From: CAVQWT01 sp963717705
GTDB taxonomy: Bacteria; Pseudomonadota; Gammaproteobacteria; Burkholderiales; Casimicrobiaceae
DNA length: 64,000 bases
Assembly (NCBI GenBank): GCA_963717705.1
Contig: CAVQWT010000005.1
Location: 744,001-808,000, forward strand
Reading direction: 5' to 3'
In this document: positions 10,920 through 20,723 of the stretch, piece after piece
Numbering within the stretch: the first letter of the stretch is position 1
How the letters are laid out: every line of letters begins with the position of its first letter
The notes under the pieces: model-generated
Seen by the model: the letters and a program-made list of their open reading frames with translations, nothing else
Databases searched by the model: none
Told to the model about the DNA's origin: nothing
Translations under genes and position numbers: made by a program

Positions 10920-11915
10920 ATGACACCCAGCGGCATCGTCCGCCGCCTCGACGAATACGTGATCGGCCAGGACGACGCCAAGAAGATCGTCGCGGTGGCG
11001 GTCTACTCCCACTTCCGCAAGATCGAGCGGGCCGAGCACGACGGCGTGCCGATCATCAAGAGCAACGTGCTGCTGGTCGGCCCGTCCGGCACCGGCAAGA
11101 CGCTGCTGTGCGAGACCCTGGCGCAGGTGCTGTCGGTGCCCTTCGTCACCGCCGAGGCGACGTCGCTGGCGCAGACGCGCTACGTCAACGAGGAGATCGA
11201 CACCATCCTCCAGCGCCTGGTCGACAAGGCTGGCGGCGACGTCGACCGCGCGCGCCACGGCATCGTCTTCATCGACGAGATCGACAAGCTGAAGGCGACC
11301 GACGGCCAGCCGCGCAGCGTCTCCGGCGAAAGCGTGCAGCACGCACTGCTGAAGATCATGGAAGGCTCGCTGGTCCGGCTTCCAACCGGCCAGTACATCG
11401 ACACCAGCCACATCCTGTTCATCTGCGGCGGGGCGTTCGTCGGCCTCGAGGACATCATGGCGCAGACGCACACCTTCGGCTTCATCGCCACCTCCGGCGA
11501 CGACAACCGCAAGATCCTCGACCGCCTGAACACGCGGGTGAAGCCGACGGACCTCTTCACCTACGGCCTGATCCCGGAGTTCACCGGCCGCCTGCCGATC
11601 ATCGCGCGCTTCGGCGACCTCGACCGGACGATGCTGGTGCGCATCATGACCGAGCCGGCGAACTCGATCTACCGGCAGTTCCGCGACATCTTTCGCCACG
11701 AGGGCGTCGAACTCGTCGTCGAATCCAAGGTGTTCGAGCAGATCTCCGAGCTCGCGATCGAGTACAAGACCGGCGCGCGAAGCCTCCGCGGGATCTTCGA
11801 GGAACTGATCACGCCGATCCTCTACGTCGTTCCCGACCGGCCCGACATCGAGTCGGTGCGGATCACCTCGCTGTTCACGACGCCGACGATCGTCCGCCGG
11901 AAGCCGGCCGCCTGA
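10920..11915 (+). CDS. ClpX-like AAA+ ATPase lacking the zinc-binding domain
   Basis: AAA+ unfoldase-family protein of 331 residues that aligns with the ATPase core of ClpX. Walker A GPSGTGKT is at residues 54-61, Walker B with catalytic Glu is at 115-120 (IVFIDE), and sensor 1 (FICGGAF), the arginine-finger segment (GLIPEFTGRLP) and sensor 2 (GARSLR) are all kept. Missing or changed against ClpX are the N-terminal four-Cys zinc domain (no Cys-rich segment in any upstream frame), pore loop 1 GYVG (here RYVN, residues 87-90), the RKH loop (deleted) and the ClpP-binding IGF (here FGF). It should hydrolyse ATP but handle substrates differently. It starts 62 bp after maeB with no strong ribosome site. 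It is not the housekeeping ClpX, which should be elsewhere. Confidence 0.9.
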   Translation: MTPSGIVRRLDEYVIGQDDAKKIVAVAVYSHFRKIERAEHDGVPIIKSNVLLVGPSGTGKTLLCETLAQVLSVPFVTAEATSLAQTRYVNEEIDTILQRLVDKAGGDVDRARHGIVFIDEIDKLKATDGQPRSVSGESVQHALLKIMEGSLVRLPTGQYIDTSHILFICGGAFVGLEDIMAQTHTFGFIATSGDDNRKILDRLNTRVKPTDLFTYGLIPEFTGRLPIIARFGDLDRTMLVRIMTEPANSIYRQFRDIFRHEGVELVVESKVFEQISELAIEYKTGARSLRGIFEELITPILYVVPDRPDIESVRITSLFTTPTIVRRKPAA

Positions 11916-12031
11916 AGGACGCCGCGGGACGCCGCGGGCCAACGCGGGAAAGAACGGGCGGCGATGCCGGCCGGGTGCCCGGTCGCGGCCAAAGGACCCC
12001 GTTCGGGACAGGGGTGGACAGTCGCACGAAT

Positions 12032-12047
12032 TCAAGCAAGCGCTTGA
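12032..12047. promoter_or_regulatory. operator-like dyad TCAAGC-AAGC-GCTTGA upstream of the TetR gene
   Basis: Two exact 6-base arms around AAGC, which also contains the perfect 10-bp palindrome CAAGCGCTTG. The dyad ends 26 bp before the TetR start and about 10 bp before a TACCAT that could be the -10. A TetR-family regulator binding its own promoter would be placed exactly here. Confidence 0.6.
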
Positions 12048-12072
12048 TTCGCATGCTACCATCGCGCCCATC

Positions 12073-12840
12073 ATGCCAGGCAAGCCTCCACGAGCGTCGG
12101 CACGCCGGCCCACCCGCACGCCGGACCGGCCCCCGGAGCGCGGCGCGATCGCCCGCGAGCAGCTGATCGCCCATGCCACCCGCATCTTCGCCGCCAAGGG
12201 CTACGCCGCGGCGTCGACGCGGGAGATCTGCCAGGCTGCGGGCGCCAACGTCGCCGCGATCCACTATTACTTCGGCGACAAGGAAGGGCTGTACCGCGCC
12301 GTCCTGACCAGGCCGATCAGCGCCATCACCGACCAGTTCGGCGGATTCGCCGACCCCGCGCTGCCTTTCGCCCAAGCCATCCGCCAGGTGCTGCAGCCGT
12401 TCGTCGCCATGGCGTTCGACACCGACGCGGACGCGCGGCAGGTGCAGCGGCTGCATCTGCGCGAGGCGCTCGAACCGTCGCCTGTCTTCCGCGACGTCAT
12501 CGCGCGCATCGTGGTGCCGCAGCACAATGCGCTCGCCGGCCTGCTGGCACGGCATTGCGGGCTGACGCGGCCCGACGCGGGCATCCACCAGCTCGCGTTC
12601 GCCCTGGTGGCGCTGGCGAACGACTACTGCGTGTCGCGCGAGTTCATCAGCCTGCTGGCGCCGAAGGTGCTCAGCCGCGCCGACGCCGAGAGCCGCATCG
12701 TCGACCGCCTCGTCGGCTACAGCGTCGCGCTGCTCGAGCACGAGATCGCGCAGTGCCGCGCGGCGAGTCCGGCGAAGACGGCACGCAAGCGCGCGGCCCC
12801 GCGGACGGCGCGCGCCGGCGCGGCCGACCGGCAAGGCTGA
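12073..12840 (+). CDS. TetR/AcrR family regulator, CecR-like
   Basis: DNA-binding repressor of 255 residues. The N-terminal helix-turn-helix spans about residues 28-75 and has the family pattern: ATRIFAAKGYAAASTREIC, then NVAAIHYYFGDKEGLY. The rest resembles the CecR (DUF1956) ligand-binding domain, and the tail is rich in Lys, Arg and Ala. It lies 68 bp upstream of an RND adaptor/pump pair on the same strand and next to an operator-like dyad, so it most likely controls itself and the pump. The ATG has no strong ribosome site; the distance to the putative -10 is short, so the transcript may be nearly leaderless. Inducer unknown. Confidence 0.9.
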   Translation: MPGKPPRASARRPTRTPDRPPERGAIAREQLIAHATRIFAAKGYAAASTREICQAAGANVAAIHYYFGDKEGLYRAVLTRPISAITDQFGGFADPALPFAQAIRQVLQPFVAMAFDTDADARQVQRLHLREALEPSPVFRDVIARIVVPQHNALAGLLARHCGLTRPDAGIHQLAFALVALANDYCVSREFISLLAPKVLSRADAESRIVDRLVGYSVALLEHEIAQCRAASPAKTARKRAAPRTARAGAADRQG

Positions 12841-12908
12841 GACGCGACACGACCGACACCCTGCGCCCCGGCACCCGGCGCGGCTGATTCCCGAGGAATA
12901 CGAGCACC

Positions 12909-14090
12909 ATGAATCCACCTCCTGCCTACACTCCCCGGCGCCGGCGCCTGCCCTGGCTCCTCGCCGGCGCGGCGCTGCTCGCGGTCATCGGCGGCGTGCT
13001 CTGGTCGCAGGCTCAGCGCACGCCGGCCGGAACCGGGCAGGCAGCCGGCGCGCCGGCTGCCCCCACCAAAGCCGAAGCGTCCGCCCGGCCGGCGTTGACG
13101 GTGACCCTGACCCAGCCGCAGCGGGAGGACTGGCCGCGCGCGCTCGCGGCGCAGGGCAACATCGCCGCGTGGCAGGAAGCCGCGGTGGCGGCCGAGCTGT
13201 CCGGCTTTCGCGTCGTCGAAGTGCTGGTGAACGTCGGCGACCGCGTCAGGAAGGGCCAGACGCTGGCGCGCATCAGCGCCGAGGCGATCGGCGCCGACGT
13301 CGCGCAGGCCCGCGCCGCGGTCGCGGAGGCGGACGCCGTGTTGCTCGAGGCCAGGGCGAATGCGGCCCGCTCGCGCGATCTCGCGGCCAAGGGCTTCGTC
13401 AGCTCGCAGGCGGCGACCCAGACCGCCACGCTGGAGCAGACCGCGGCGGCGCGGCTGGCCGCGGCGCGCGCGCGGCTGCAATCCGAGGAAGTGCGGCTCG
13501 CGCAGACGCGCGTGCTCGCGCCGGACGACGGGACGATTTCCGCGCGCATGGCCGCCGTGGGCTCGTTGACGCAGCCCGGGCAGGAACTGTTCCGCCTGAT
13601 CCGCGGTAACCGGCTCGAGTGGCGCGCGGAGGTCACCGCGGCCGAGCTCGCCCGGCTCGCCCCGGGCATGACCGCGGTCGTGCGGCTGCCGGGCGGCGCC
13701 GACGTCAAGGGCCAGGTCCGCATGCTGGCGCCGACGGTCGACCCGCAAACGCGCAACGCACTGGTCTACGTCGACCTGCCCGCCACCGATTCCAGCCCGG
13801 CCCGCGCAGGCATGTTCGCGCGCGGCGAGTTCGAGCTCGGCCGCGCGAGCGCCCTGTCGCTGCCGCAGACCGCGGTGGTGCAGCGCGAAGGCTTTGCCTA
13901 CACCTTTCGCGTCGACGGCAACAACCGCGTGGTCGAGACCAAGATCGGTGTCGGCCGGCGGGTCGGCGACCGCATCGAGGTCACCGACGGCCTCGCGCCG
14001 GACGCCAGGGTCGTCGCCACCGGCGCCGGCTTTCTCGCCGACGGCGACGCCGTCCGCGTCGTGCCGCCCGCTCCCGTCGCGGCCCGCTGA
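12909..14090 (+). CDS. RND efflux periplasmic adaptor subunit
   Basis: Membrane fusion protein of 393 residues linking an inner-membrane RND pump to an outer-membrane channel. An N-terminal membrane anchor (residues about 14-34) follows an Arg-rich start. Next come the lipoyl half-motif (NVGDRVRKGQTLARI), a coiled-coil hairpin (Ala/Glu/Arg-rich, about residues 135-200), the second lipoyl half and beta-barrel segments (GMTAVVRLPGG, PQTRNALVYVDL). The gene ends 12 bp before the pump gene. No outer-membrane factor gene is adjacent, so the channel must be shared with another system. Substrate not predictable. Confidence 0.93.
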   Translation: MNPPPAYTPRRRRLPWLLAGAALLAVIGGVLWSQAQRTPAGTGQAAGAPAAPTKAEASARPALTVTLTQPQREDWPRALAAQGNIAAWQEAAVAAELSGFRVVEVLVNVGDRVRKGQTLARISAEAIGADVAQARAAVAEADAVLLEARANAARSRDLAAKGFVSSQAATQTATLEQTAAARLAAARARLQSEEVRLAQTRVLAPDDGTISARMAAVGSLTQPGQELFRLIRGNRLEWRAEVTAAELARLAPGMTAVVRLPGGADVKGQVRMLAPTVDPQTRNALVYVDLPATDSSPARAGMFARGEFELGRASALSLPQTAVVQREGFAYTFRVDGNNRVVETKIGVGRRVGDRIEVTDGLAPDARVVATGAGFLADGDAVRVVPPAPVAAR

Positions 14091-14102
14091 GGCACACCGG
14101 CC

Positions 14103-17100
14103 ATGAACGTCTCCTCCTGGTCGATCCGCAACCCGATCCCGGCGATCCTGCTGTTCCTGCTGCTGACCCTCGTCGGCGCGATGGGCTTCCGCGCGATGAA
14201 GATCCAGCAGTTTCCGGACATCGACCTGCCCACGGTCACGGTCACCGCCGCGCTGCCCGGGGCGAGCCCGGCGCAGATGGAGACCGACGTCGCCCGCAAG
14301 CTCGAGGACTCCATCGCCACGCTGCAGGGCGTGAAGCACATCTACACGATGGTGCAGTCCGGCACCGCCACGGTGACGGTCGAGTTCCGCCTCGAGGTGC
14401 CGACGCAGGAGGCGGTGGACGGCGTGCGCGACGCGGTCTCGCGCATCCGATCCGCGCTGCCGGGCGACCTCCGCGATCCCGTGGTCGCCAAGGTCAACCT
14501 CTCGGGCTCCCCGATCCTGACCTACACCGTCGCCTCCAGCCGGATGGACGACGAGGCGCTTTCCTGGTTCGTCGACAACACGGTGGCCAAGCGGATGCTG
14601 AGCGTGCGCGGCGTCGGCGCGGTATCGCGCGTCGGCGGCGTCGACCGGGAGGTGCGGGTCGAGCTCGACCCCGCCCGGATGCTCGCCCTCAACGCCACCG
14701 CGGCAGACATCTCGCGGCAGCTGCGGCAGACCCAGCAGGAGGCGTCGGGCGGCCGCTCCGACGTCGGCGGCGTCGAGCAGTCGGTGCGCACCATCGCCAC
14801 CGTGCAGTCCGCCGCCGAGTTGGCGCGGATGGACATCGTGCTCTCCGACGGCAGGCGTGTGCGCCTCGACCAGGTCGCCACGGTCGCCGACACGGTCGGC
14901 GAGCAGCGATCGGCGGCGCTGCTCGACGGCAGGCCCGTGGTGGGCTTCGAGATCGTGCGCAGCCGCGGGGCCGGCGAGGTCGAGGTCGCGGAAGGCGTGC
15001 GTGCCGAGCTCGCGAAGCTCAAGGCGGAGCACCCCGACATCGCGATCGTCGAGGCGTTCAACTTCGTCGACCCGGTGCAGGAGAATTTCGACGGCTCGAT
15101 GTGGCTGCTGCTCGAAGGCGCCCTGCTCGCGGTGCTGGTGGTGTGGCTGTTCCTGCGCGACTGGCGCGCCACGCTCGTCTCCGCCACGGCCCTGCCGCTG
15201 TCGATCATCCCGGCCTTCGGCGTGATGTACCTGATGGGCTTCTCGCTCAACGTGGTGACGCTGCTGTCGCTGTCGCTGGTGGTCGGCATCCTGGTGGACG
15301 ACGCGATCGTCGAGATCGAGAACATCATGCGGCACCTCCGCATGGGCAAGACGCCGTATCAGGCGGCAATGGAAGCGGCCGACGAGATCGGGCTGGCGGT
15401 GATCGCCACGACGTTCACACTGATCGCCGTGTTCCTGCCGACGGCGTTCATGAGCGGCGTGCCCGGCAAGTTCTTCGTGCAGTTCGGCTGGACGGCGGCG
15501 ATCGCGGTGTTCTTCTCGCTCGTGGTCGCGCGGATGCTGACGCCGATGATGGCCGCGTACCTGCTGAAGCCGCCGCGCAAGGCGCATGCCGAGCCGCGCT
15601 GGCTGACGATCTACCTGGGCTGGGCAGCGTGGTGCCTCAGGCACCGCGTCCTCACCATGCTGGCAGCCGCGGCGTTCTTCTTCGGCTCGTTCGCGCTGGT
15701 GCCGCTGCTGCCGACCGGGTTCATCCCGCCCGACGACCTGTCGCAGACCCAGGTCTACCTGTCGCTGCCGCCCGGCAGCACCTTCCGGCAGACCTTCGAG
15801 GTGGCCGAGCAGGCGCGCACCGTCGTGCAGAAGAACCCGCACGTAAAGCTCGTCTACACCGCCATCGGCGGCGGTGCGGCCGGGTCCGATCCGTTCGCGC
15901 CGCGCGGGGCGGCGGAGGCCCGCAAGGCCACGCTGACCATCAACATGACGCCGCGGTCGGAACGCGGCGGCCTGCGCAAGCAGGAAGTCGAGCGCCAGCT
16001 GCGGGAGGCCCTGGCCGACATCCCCGGCGCCCGCATCAGCGTCGGCTTCGGCGGCTCGGCGGAGAAGTACATCCTGGTCCTCGCCAGCGAGAACGGGGCG
16101 GTGCTGGCCGAGCACGCGCGTACGGTCGAGCGCGAGCTGCGCACGCTGCCGGGGATCGGCAACGTCACGACCACCGCCAGCCTGGTGCGGCCCGAGCTGG
16201 TCGTGCGGCCGGACTTCGCCCGGGCCGCGGACCTCGGCGTCACCTCGGCGGCGATCGCCGACACGCTGCGCATCGCGACCTCCGGCGACTACGACCAGAG
16301 CCTGGCCAAGCTCAACCTGGCGCAGCGGCAGGTGCCGATCGTCGTCAAGCTCCCGGCCGCGGCACGGCAGGACCTCGCGCTGCTCGAGCGGATGACGGTG
16401 CCCGGGAAGCACGGGCCGGTGATGCTCGCGAACGTGGCCTCGCTCGCGGTCGACAGCGGGCCGGCGCAGATCGACCGCTACGACCGGCTGCGCAACATCA
16501 ACTTCGAGATCGAGCTCAACCAGCAGCCCCTGGGTGAAGTCGCCGCCCAGGCGCTGGCGCTGCCCAGCCTGCGCACGCTGCCGCCCGGCGTGAGCCAGAC
16601 CACGGTCGGCGACGCCGAGGCGATGGCCGAGCTCTTCAACAGCTTCGCGCTGGCGATGGCCACCGGCGTGCTGTGCATCTACATCGTGCTGGTGCTGCTG
16701 TTCCGCGACTTCGTCCAGCCGGTGACGGTGCTCGCCGCGCTCGTGCTGTCGGTGCCCGGCGCGTTCCTCGCGCTGATCGTCACCCGCACCGCGCTGTCGA
16801 TGCCGTCGATGATCGGCCTGATCATGCTCATGGGCATCGCGACCAAGAACGCGATCCTGCTGATCGACTACGTGATCCTGGCGCGGCGCGACCACGGCCT
16901 CGACCGCTGGGACGCGCTGCTGGATGCCTGCCGCAAGCGCGCGCGGCCGATCGTGATGACGACGGTGGCGATGGGCGCAGGCATGCTGCCGATCGCCATC
17001 GGCGTGGGCACCGACCCCAGCTTCCGCGCGCCGATGGCCATCGTCGTGATCGGCGGGCTGATCACGTCCACCTTCCTGAGCCTGCTGGTGGTTCCCGTCG

Positions 17101-17192
17101 TGTTCACCTACGTCGACGACGCGATCGCGGTGGTGCGCCGGGGATTCCGACGCCGCGGGCCCGCGCCCGCCCCGGCGGACCGCGGCGCCTGA
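14103..17192 (+). CDS. RND family efflux transporter permease
   Basis: Inner-membrane proton-driven RND pump of 1029 residues, the normal length for the HAE-type. The N-terminal helix (IRNPIPAILLFLLL) and periplasmic porter domain are followed by the TM4 proton-relay Asp pair in GILVDDAIVEIEN, and the TM10 Lys in MGIATKNAILLIDY is also conserved. The protein should therefore be an active antiporter. It forms one operon with the adaptor and the TetR gene upstream. The next gene converges on it; the roughly 90-bp gap contains GC hairpins without a T-run. Drug or metabolite specificity is unknown. Confidence 0.95.
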   Translation: MNVSSWSIRNPIPAILLFLLLTLVGAMGFRAMKIQQFPDIDLPTVTVTAALPGASPAQMETDVARKLEDSIATLQGVKHIYTMVQSGTATVTVEFRLEVPTQEAVDGVRDAVSRIRSALPGDLRDPVVAKVNLSGSPILTYTVASSRMDDEALSWFVDNTVAKRMLSVRGVGAVSRVGGVDREVRVELDPARMLALNATAADISRQLRQTQQEASGGRSDVGGVEQSVRTIATVQSAAELARMDIVLSDGRRVRLDQVATVADTVGEQRSAALLDGRPVVGFEIVRSRGAGEVEVAEGVRAELAKLKAEHPDIAIVEAFNFVDPVQENFDGSMWLLLEGALLAVLVVWLFLRDWRATLVSATALPLSIIPAFGVMYLMGFSLNVVTLLSLSLVVGILVDDAIVEIENIMRHLRMGKTPYQAAMEAADEIGLAVIATTFTLIAVFLPTAFMSGVPGKFFVQFGWTAAIAVFFSLVVARMLTPMMAAYLLKPPRKAHAEPRWLTIYLGWAAWCLRHRVLTMLAAAAFFFGSFALVPLLPTGFIPPDDLSQTQVYLSLPPGSTFRQTFEVAEQARTVVQKNPHVKLVYTAIGGGAAGSDPFAPRGAAEARKATLTINMTPRSERGGLRKQEVERQLREALADIPGARISVGFGGSAEKYILVLASENGAVLAEHARTVERELRTLPGIGNVTTTASLVRPELVVRPDFARAADLGVTSAAIADTLRIATSGDYDQSLAKLNLAQRQVPIVVKLPAAARQDLALLERMTVPGKHGPVMLANVASLAVDSGPAQIDRYDRLRNINFEIELNQQPLGEVAAQALALPSLRTLPPGVSQTTVGDAEAMAELFNSFALAMATGVLCIYIVLVLLFRDFVQPVTVLAALVLSVPGAFLALIVTRTALSMPSMIGLIMLMGIATKNAILLIDYVILARRDHGLDRWDALLDACRKRARPIVMTTVAMGAGMLPIAIGVGTDPSFRAPMAIVVIGGLITSTFLSLLVVPVVFTYVDDAIAVVRRGFRRRGPAPAPADRGA

Positions 17193-17282
17193 ACGGGCCC
17201 GGGACCGCGCAGCCGCGGGAAAGCGCGGCGCGCCGGCCGTGCGCGGGCGGCACGGTCGGCGCGCATCGGACTCCGGCCGGGG

Positions 17283-19786
17283 TCAGTCGCGCTTCGCCTT
17301 CTCCAGCATCGCCGCCTCGAGCTTCTTGATGTCGGCCGGCGACAGCTGCGGACGGTCGAGCTTGAGCGTCAGCTTGTTGAGCTTCGCGGTCAGCGCGAAC
17401 GGCGGCTTGTAGTCGGCGTCGTTGACCCCGGTGAGCGTATCGGAGCCGATGTCGAAGCTCTCGTCCCACTGCAGGATCATCGGCAGCGTCTTCTCCATCC
17501 GCTTGGTCGCGACCACCTTGCCATCGACCTTGAGCGTGCCCGTGCCGGGCCGGCCGACGCCGCTGAAGTCGTTGAACGCCAGCGTGCCTGCGCCGAGACC
17601 TTCGTACCTGAAATCGAACTCGACCGTGTGCCGGCCCGGCGCCAGCGCCTCGGGGCCTTCCCACTTGAGGCGCTCGAGATCGACCATGTTCCAAAGCCAC
17701 ACCGGCTTGCCCTTCAAGAGGTAGAAGCCGTAGCCGCCGAAGCGGCCGCCGGAGGTAAGGATCATGCCCTCGGCGCCGCCCTGCGGCACCTCGATGTCGG
17801 CGGTGACCGTGTACGAGGTGTTGAGCAGCAGCGGCGAGTCGCCCTGCGGCAGGCCGATCATCGGCCGCGTGTAGACGAACTCGCTGCGCCCGGCGGTGAT
17901 GTTCGGTCGCGGCGCGACGATGCGCGCCGCGACCGACGCGTCCATCGGGAACACCTGGTGCTTCCTCGCCTCGGCGACGAACATCTCCTTCAGTTCCTTG
18001 ACCTTCTGCGGGTTCTTTGCCGCGACGTCGGTGGTCTGGTTGAAGTCGGTGGCAGGTTGAAGAGCTCGAGCACCTGGTTGTCGAGCGGGTTCGGGTTGGC
18101 GGGGCCGAAGGCCTCCCACGGCGCGCGGTTGACCTTGGTGCTGAGGAACCAGCCGTCGTGGTACAGCGCCCACTGGCCCATCATCTCGAAGTACTGCGTC
18201 TTGTGCCGCGTCGGCGCCTTGGCGTTGCTGGCATCGAAGGTGTAGGCGAAGCTCGTGCCCTCGATCGGCGCCTGCTTGATGCCGTCCACCATCTCCGGCG
18301 CCTTGATGCCGGCGGCCTCGAGGATCGTCGGCACCACGTCGATGACGTGGACGAACTGCTCGCGCAGCGCACCCTTGTCCTTGATGCGCGCCGGCCACGA
18401 CACCACCATGTTCTGGTTGACGCCGCCCAGCTGCGAGGCGTTCTGCTTGAACCACGAGAACGGCGTGTCGAAGGCCCACGACCAGCCCGCCGACATGTGG
18501 TTGTACGTCTGCTCGGTGCCCCAGACGTCGTAGAACTTCATCTGCACTTCGATCGGGAGCTGATTGAGGCCGTTGAAGAACGCGACCTCGTTCGGCGTTC
18601 CCTGGGGTCCGCCTTCGGCGCTGGTGCCGTTGTCGCCGTTGATGTAGATGATCAGCGTATTGTCGAGCCTGCCCAGGTCCTCGAAGGCCTGGATCACGCG
18701 GCCGATCTCGTGGTCGTTGTAGGCGGCGTAGGCGGCGAACACCTCGACCTGCCGGATGAACAGCTTCCGCTCCTCGGCCGAGAGCGCGTCCCACTCCTTC
18801 AGCACGTCCTTCGGCCACGGCGGCAGCTTGGCGTCCCTGGGGATCACACCCAGCCGCTTCTGGTTCTCGAAGATGCGCTCGCGCACCTTGTTCCAGCCCT
18901 CGTCGAAGAGCTTCATCTTGCTGATCTTGTCCACCCACTCCTTGGTCGGGTGGTGCGGCGCGTGCGTGGCGCCGGGTGCGTACTTGATGAAGATCGGCTT
19001 GCTCGGCTGGATCTGGTGCATCCGCGTCATGTAGTCGATCGCGTCGTCGGCCATCCCGGTGATCAGGTTCCAGCCCGGCTTGCCGTCGAACGGAAAGATC
19101 TGCGTCGTGTTGCGGAACAGGTTCGGCTGCCACTGGTTGGCGTCGCCGCCGACGAAGCCGTAGAAGTACTCGAAGCCCATCCCGGAGGGCCACTGGTCGA
19201 ACGGACCCGCCTGGCTGGCCGCGAAGGCCGGCACGTTGTGGTCCTTGCCGAACCACGAAGTCGCGTAGCCGTTGTCGAGCAGCATGCGGCCGATGGTGGC
19301 CTTGTCCTTGCCGATGATGCTGTTGTAGCCGGGGAAGCCGGTCGACTGCTCGGAGATCACGCCGAAGCCGGACGAGTGGTGGTTGCGCCCGGTGATCAGC
19401 GCGGCGCGCGTCGGCGAGCACAGCGCGGTGGAGAACATGCGGTTGTAGCGCAGGCCCTCCTTGGCGAGTCGGTCCATCGTCGGCGTCGGGATCACGCCGC
19501 CGAAGGTGCTGGGCACGCCGAAACCGGCGTCGTCGGTGATGATCAGCAGCACGTTCGGCGCGCCCTTGGGCGGCACCACGCGCGGCGCCCACCACGGCGT
19601 CGACTGCAGCGCGCCGTTCTTGATCACGCCGCCGAAGGCAGGGTCGGGCGCCGGCAGTTGCCTGTTGCTGACGGTCGTGGTGGCGCTGGGCGAGCCCAGC
19701 GTGCCGGTGACCTGCTGCGCGCCAGCCTGCGCCGCGCCGAAGAACGCGACGACCGCGGTGACCAATGCCGTGTGTTGCAGTTTCAT
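17283..19786 (-). pseudogene. arylsulfatase, interrupted by a one-base frameshift
   Basis: Secreted sulfatase that would hydrolyse sulfate esters in the periplasm. A signal peptide (ending GAAQAGAQ) is followed by the metal-binding Asp pair in ITDDAGFG and the formylglycine site CSPTR at residues 123-127. The first frame runs to a stop at 17990, but homology stops at about residue 577 (LELFNL, near 18053). The next frame continues at once with ATDFNQTTDVAAKNP and a full C-terminal domain ending at 17283. Adding one base near 18053 (GC to GGC on the coding strand) restores a protein of about 834 residues. This is either a real lesion or an assembly error. The ATG at 19786 has a GGAG site; a TTG 12 bases upstream is less likely. 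A sulfatase-maturing enzyme is not in the window. Confidence 0.85.
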
Positions 19787-20045
19787 CGGTGGCTCCAAGG
19801 ATGGGTCCGGAAACGCCTGTCGTTTAATCGATGGGCACGCGTCGCAGAGGAGACTCTGGCCCCGGGGGCGGCAGGATCGTACGCGATCGGCTGCCGAGCT
19901 GCGGGCGTCATGTTAGCAAAAGACGGCAGGACCGGAAACGGGTCTACGATCCGGCCAGCGAAATTCCCCTGCAGATGCCGGGTCGATGCGGCGCGGGCGC
20001 GAGAGCCCCCGGTCGGGCGTGCTGCCGCTGCTCCGAAGCAGGGTG

Positions 20046-20717
20046 CTACCGATGGTCCAGCAGTTCCAGCGCCGCTCCGACGGTTTCCGCGCGCGCGGCC
20101 TCCGCCATGCCGGGCGGCGACTTTCCGCAGAGGAACCGGCAGAGGTTGTTGGTCGGCGATTCGAAATCGCAGTGCGATGCGCCCTCCAGTACCTTCGAGC
20201 GGACCAGCCGCGGGACCGCGCGGCCGATCGGGCGTCCGCTGCCATAGAGGTTGCAGTTCGAACGGTCGGCGAGCAGCACCACCGCGGGTGCGGTCAAACG
20301 CTCGGCAGCCCTGACGCCGCTGCCGGTCCGGTCGACCGGATCGAGGCCGATCCATCCGGCGAGCCCGGGCAGCTGGGCGGCCGCGAGCAGCGTCGCGAGG
20401 CCGCCGGCGGAAGTCCCGATCAGCAGCAGTCGCGACCGCTCGACCGGCGCCAGCCCCAGTGCGCCCGCTTCCAGCTTTCCGGCCAGCTCGACGATGGCGT
20501 CGCCGTTGCCCCAGTGATCCACCGTGAACGGCAGGTCGGGGATGACCGCGGTGATCCCCGCCTCGGCGAGCGCGCGCCCGAGATCGCGGTGCCGTTCGCG
20601 CGATCGCGTGAACCCGTGGGCGACGACCGCCGTTCCGATCGAAGGACCGCCGGACGGCTGGTAGACGTCGACGGCGGTGGTGCCGCCCGCGAGGTCGACG
20701 TCGGTGGTGCGGACCAC
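20046..20717 (-). CDS. alpha/beta hydrolase (possibly frameshifted from its signal peptide)
   Basis: Alpha/beta hydrolase of 223 residues from a GTG start. The nucleophile elbow GTSAGG is at residues 101-106 (Ser 103), the oxyanion segment VVAHGFTRSR near residue 33, and a late His in EGASHCDF. The substrate is unknown. A perfect signal peptide lies just upstream in another frame (see next entry), so the exported enzyme may have been cut off from its leader by one extra base. If the GTG is used instead, the protein would be cytoplasmic. It is on the same strand as the arylsulfatase, but about 260 bp separate the two genes. Confidence 0.7.
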   Translation of the reverse strand: MVRTTDVDLAGGTTAVDVYQPSGGPSIGTAVVAHGFTRSRERHRDLGRALAEAGITAVIPDLPFTVDHWGNGDAIVELAGKLEAGALGLAPVERSRLLLIGTSAGGLATLLAAAQLPGLAGWIGLDPVDRTGSGVRAAERLTAPAVVLLADRSNCNLYGSGRPIGRAVPRLVRSKVLEGASHCDFESPTNNLCRFLCGKSPPGMAEAARAETVGAALELLDHR

Positions 20718-20723
20718 GGCCAG

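Noticed and set aside
12717..16895. Long open frame antisense to the RND operon
   Set aside because: Compositionally skewed shadow of the adaptor and pump genes, which have full family signatures.
17210..17231. GC hairpin between the RND pump and the arylsulfatase as a terminator
   Set aside because: The stem is present but no T-run follows on either strand.
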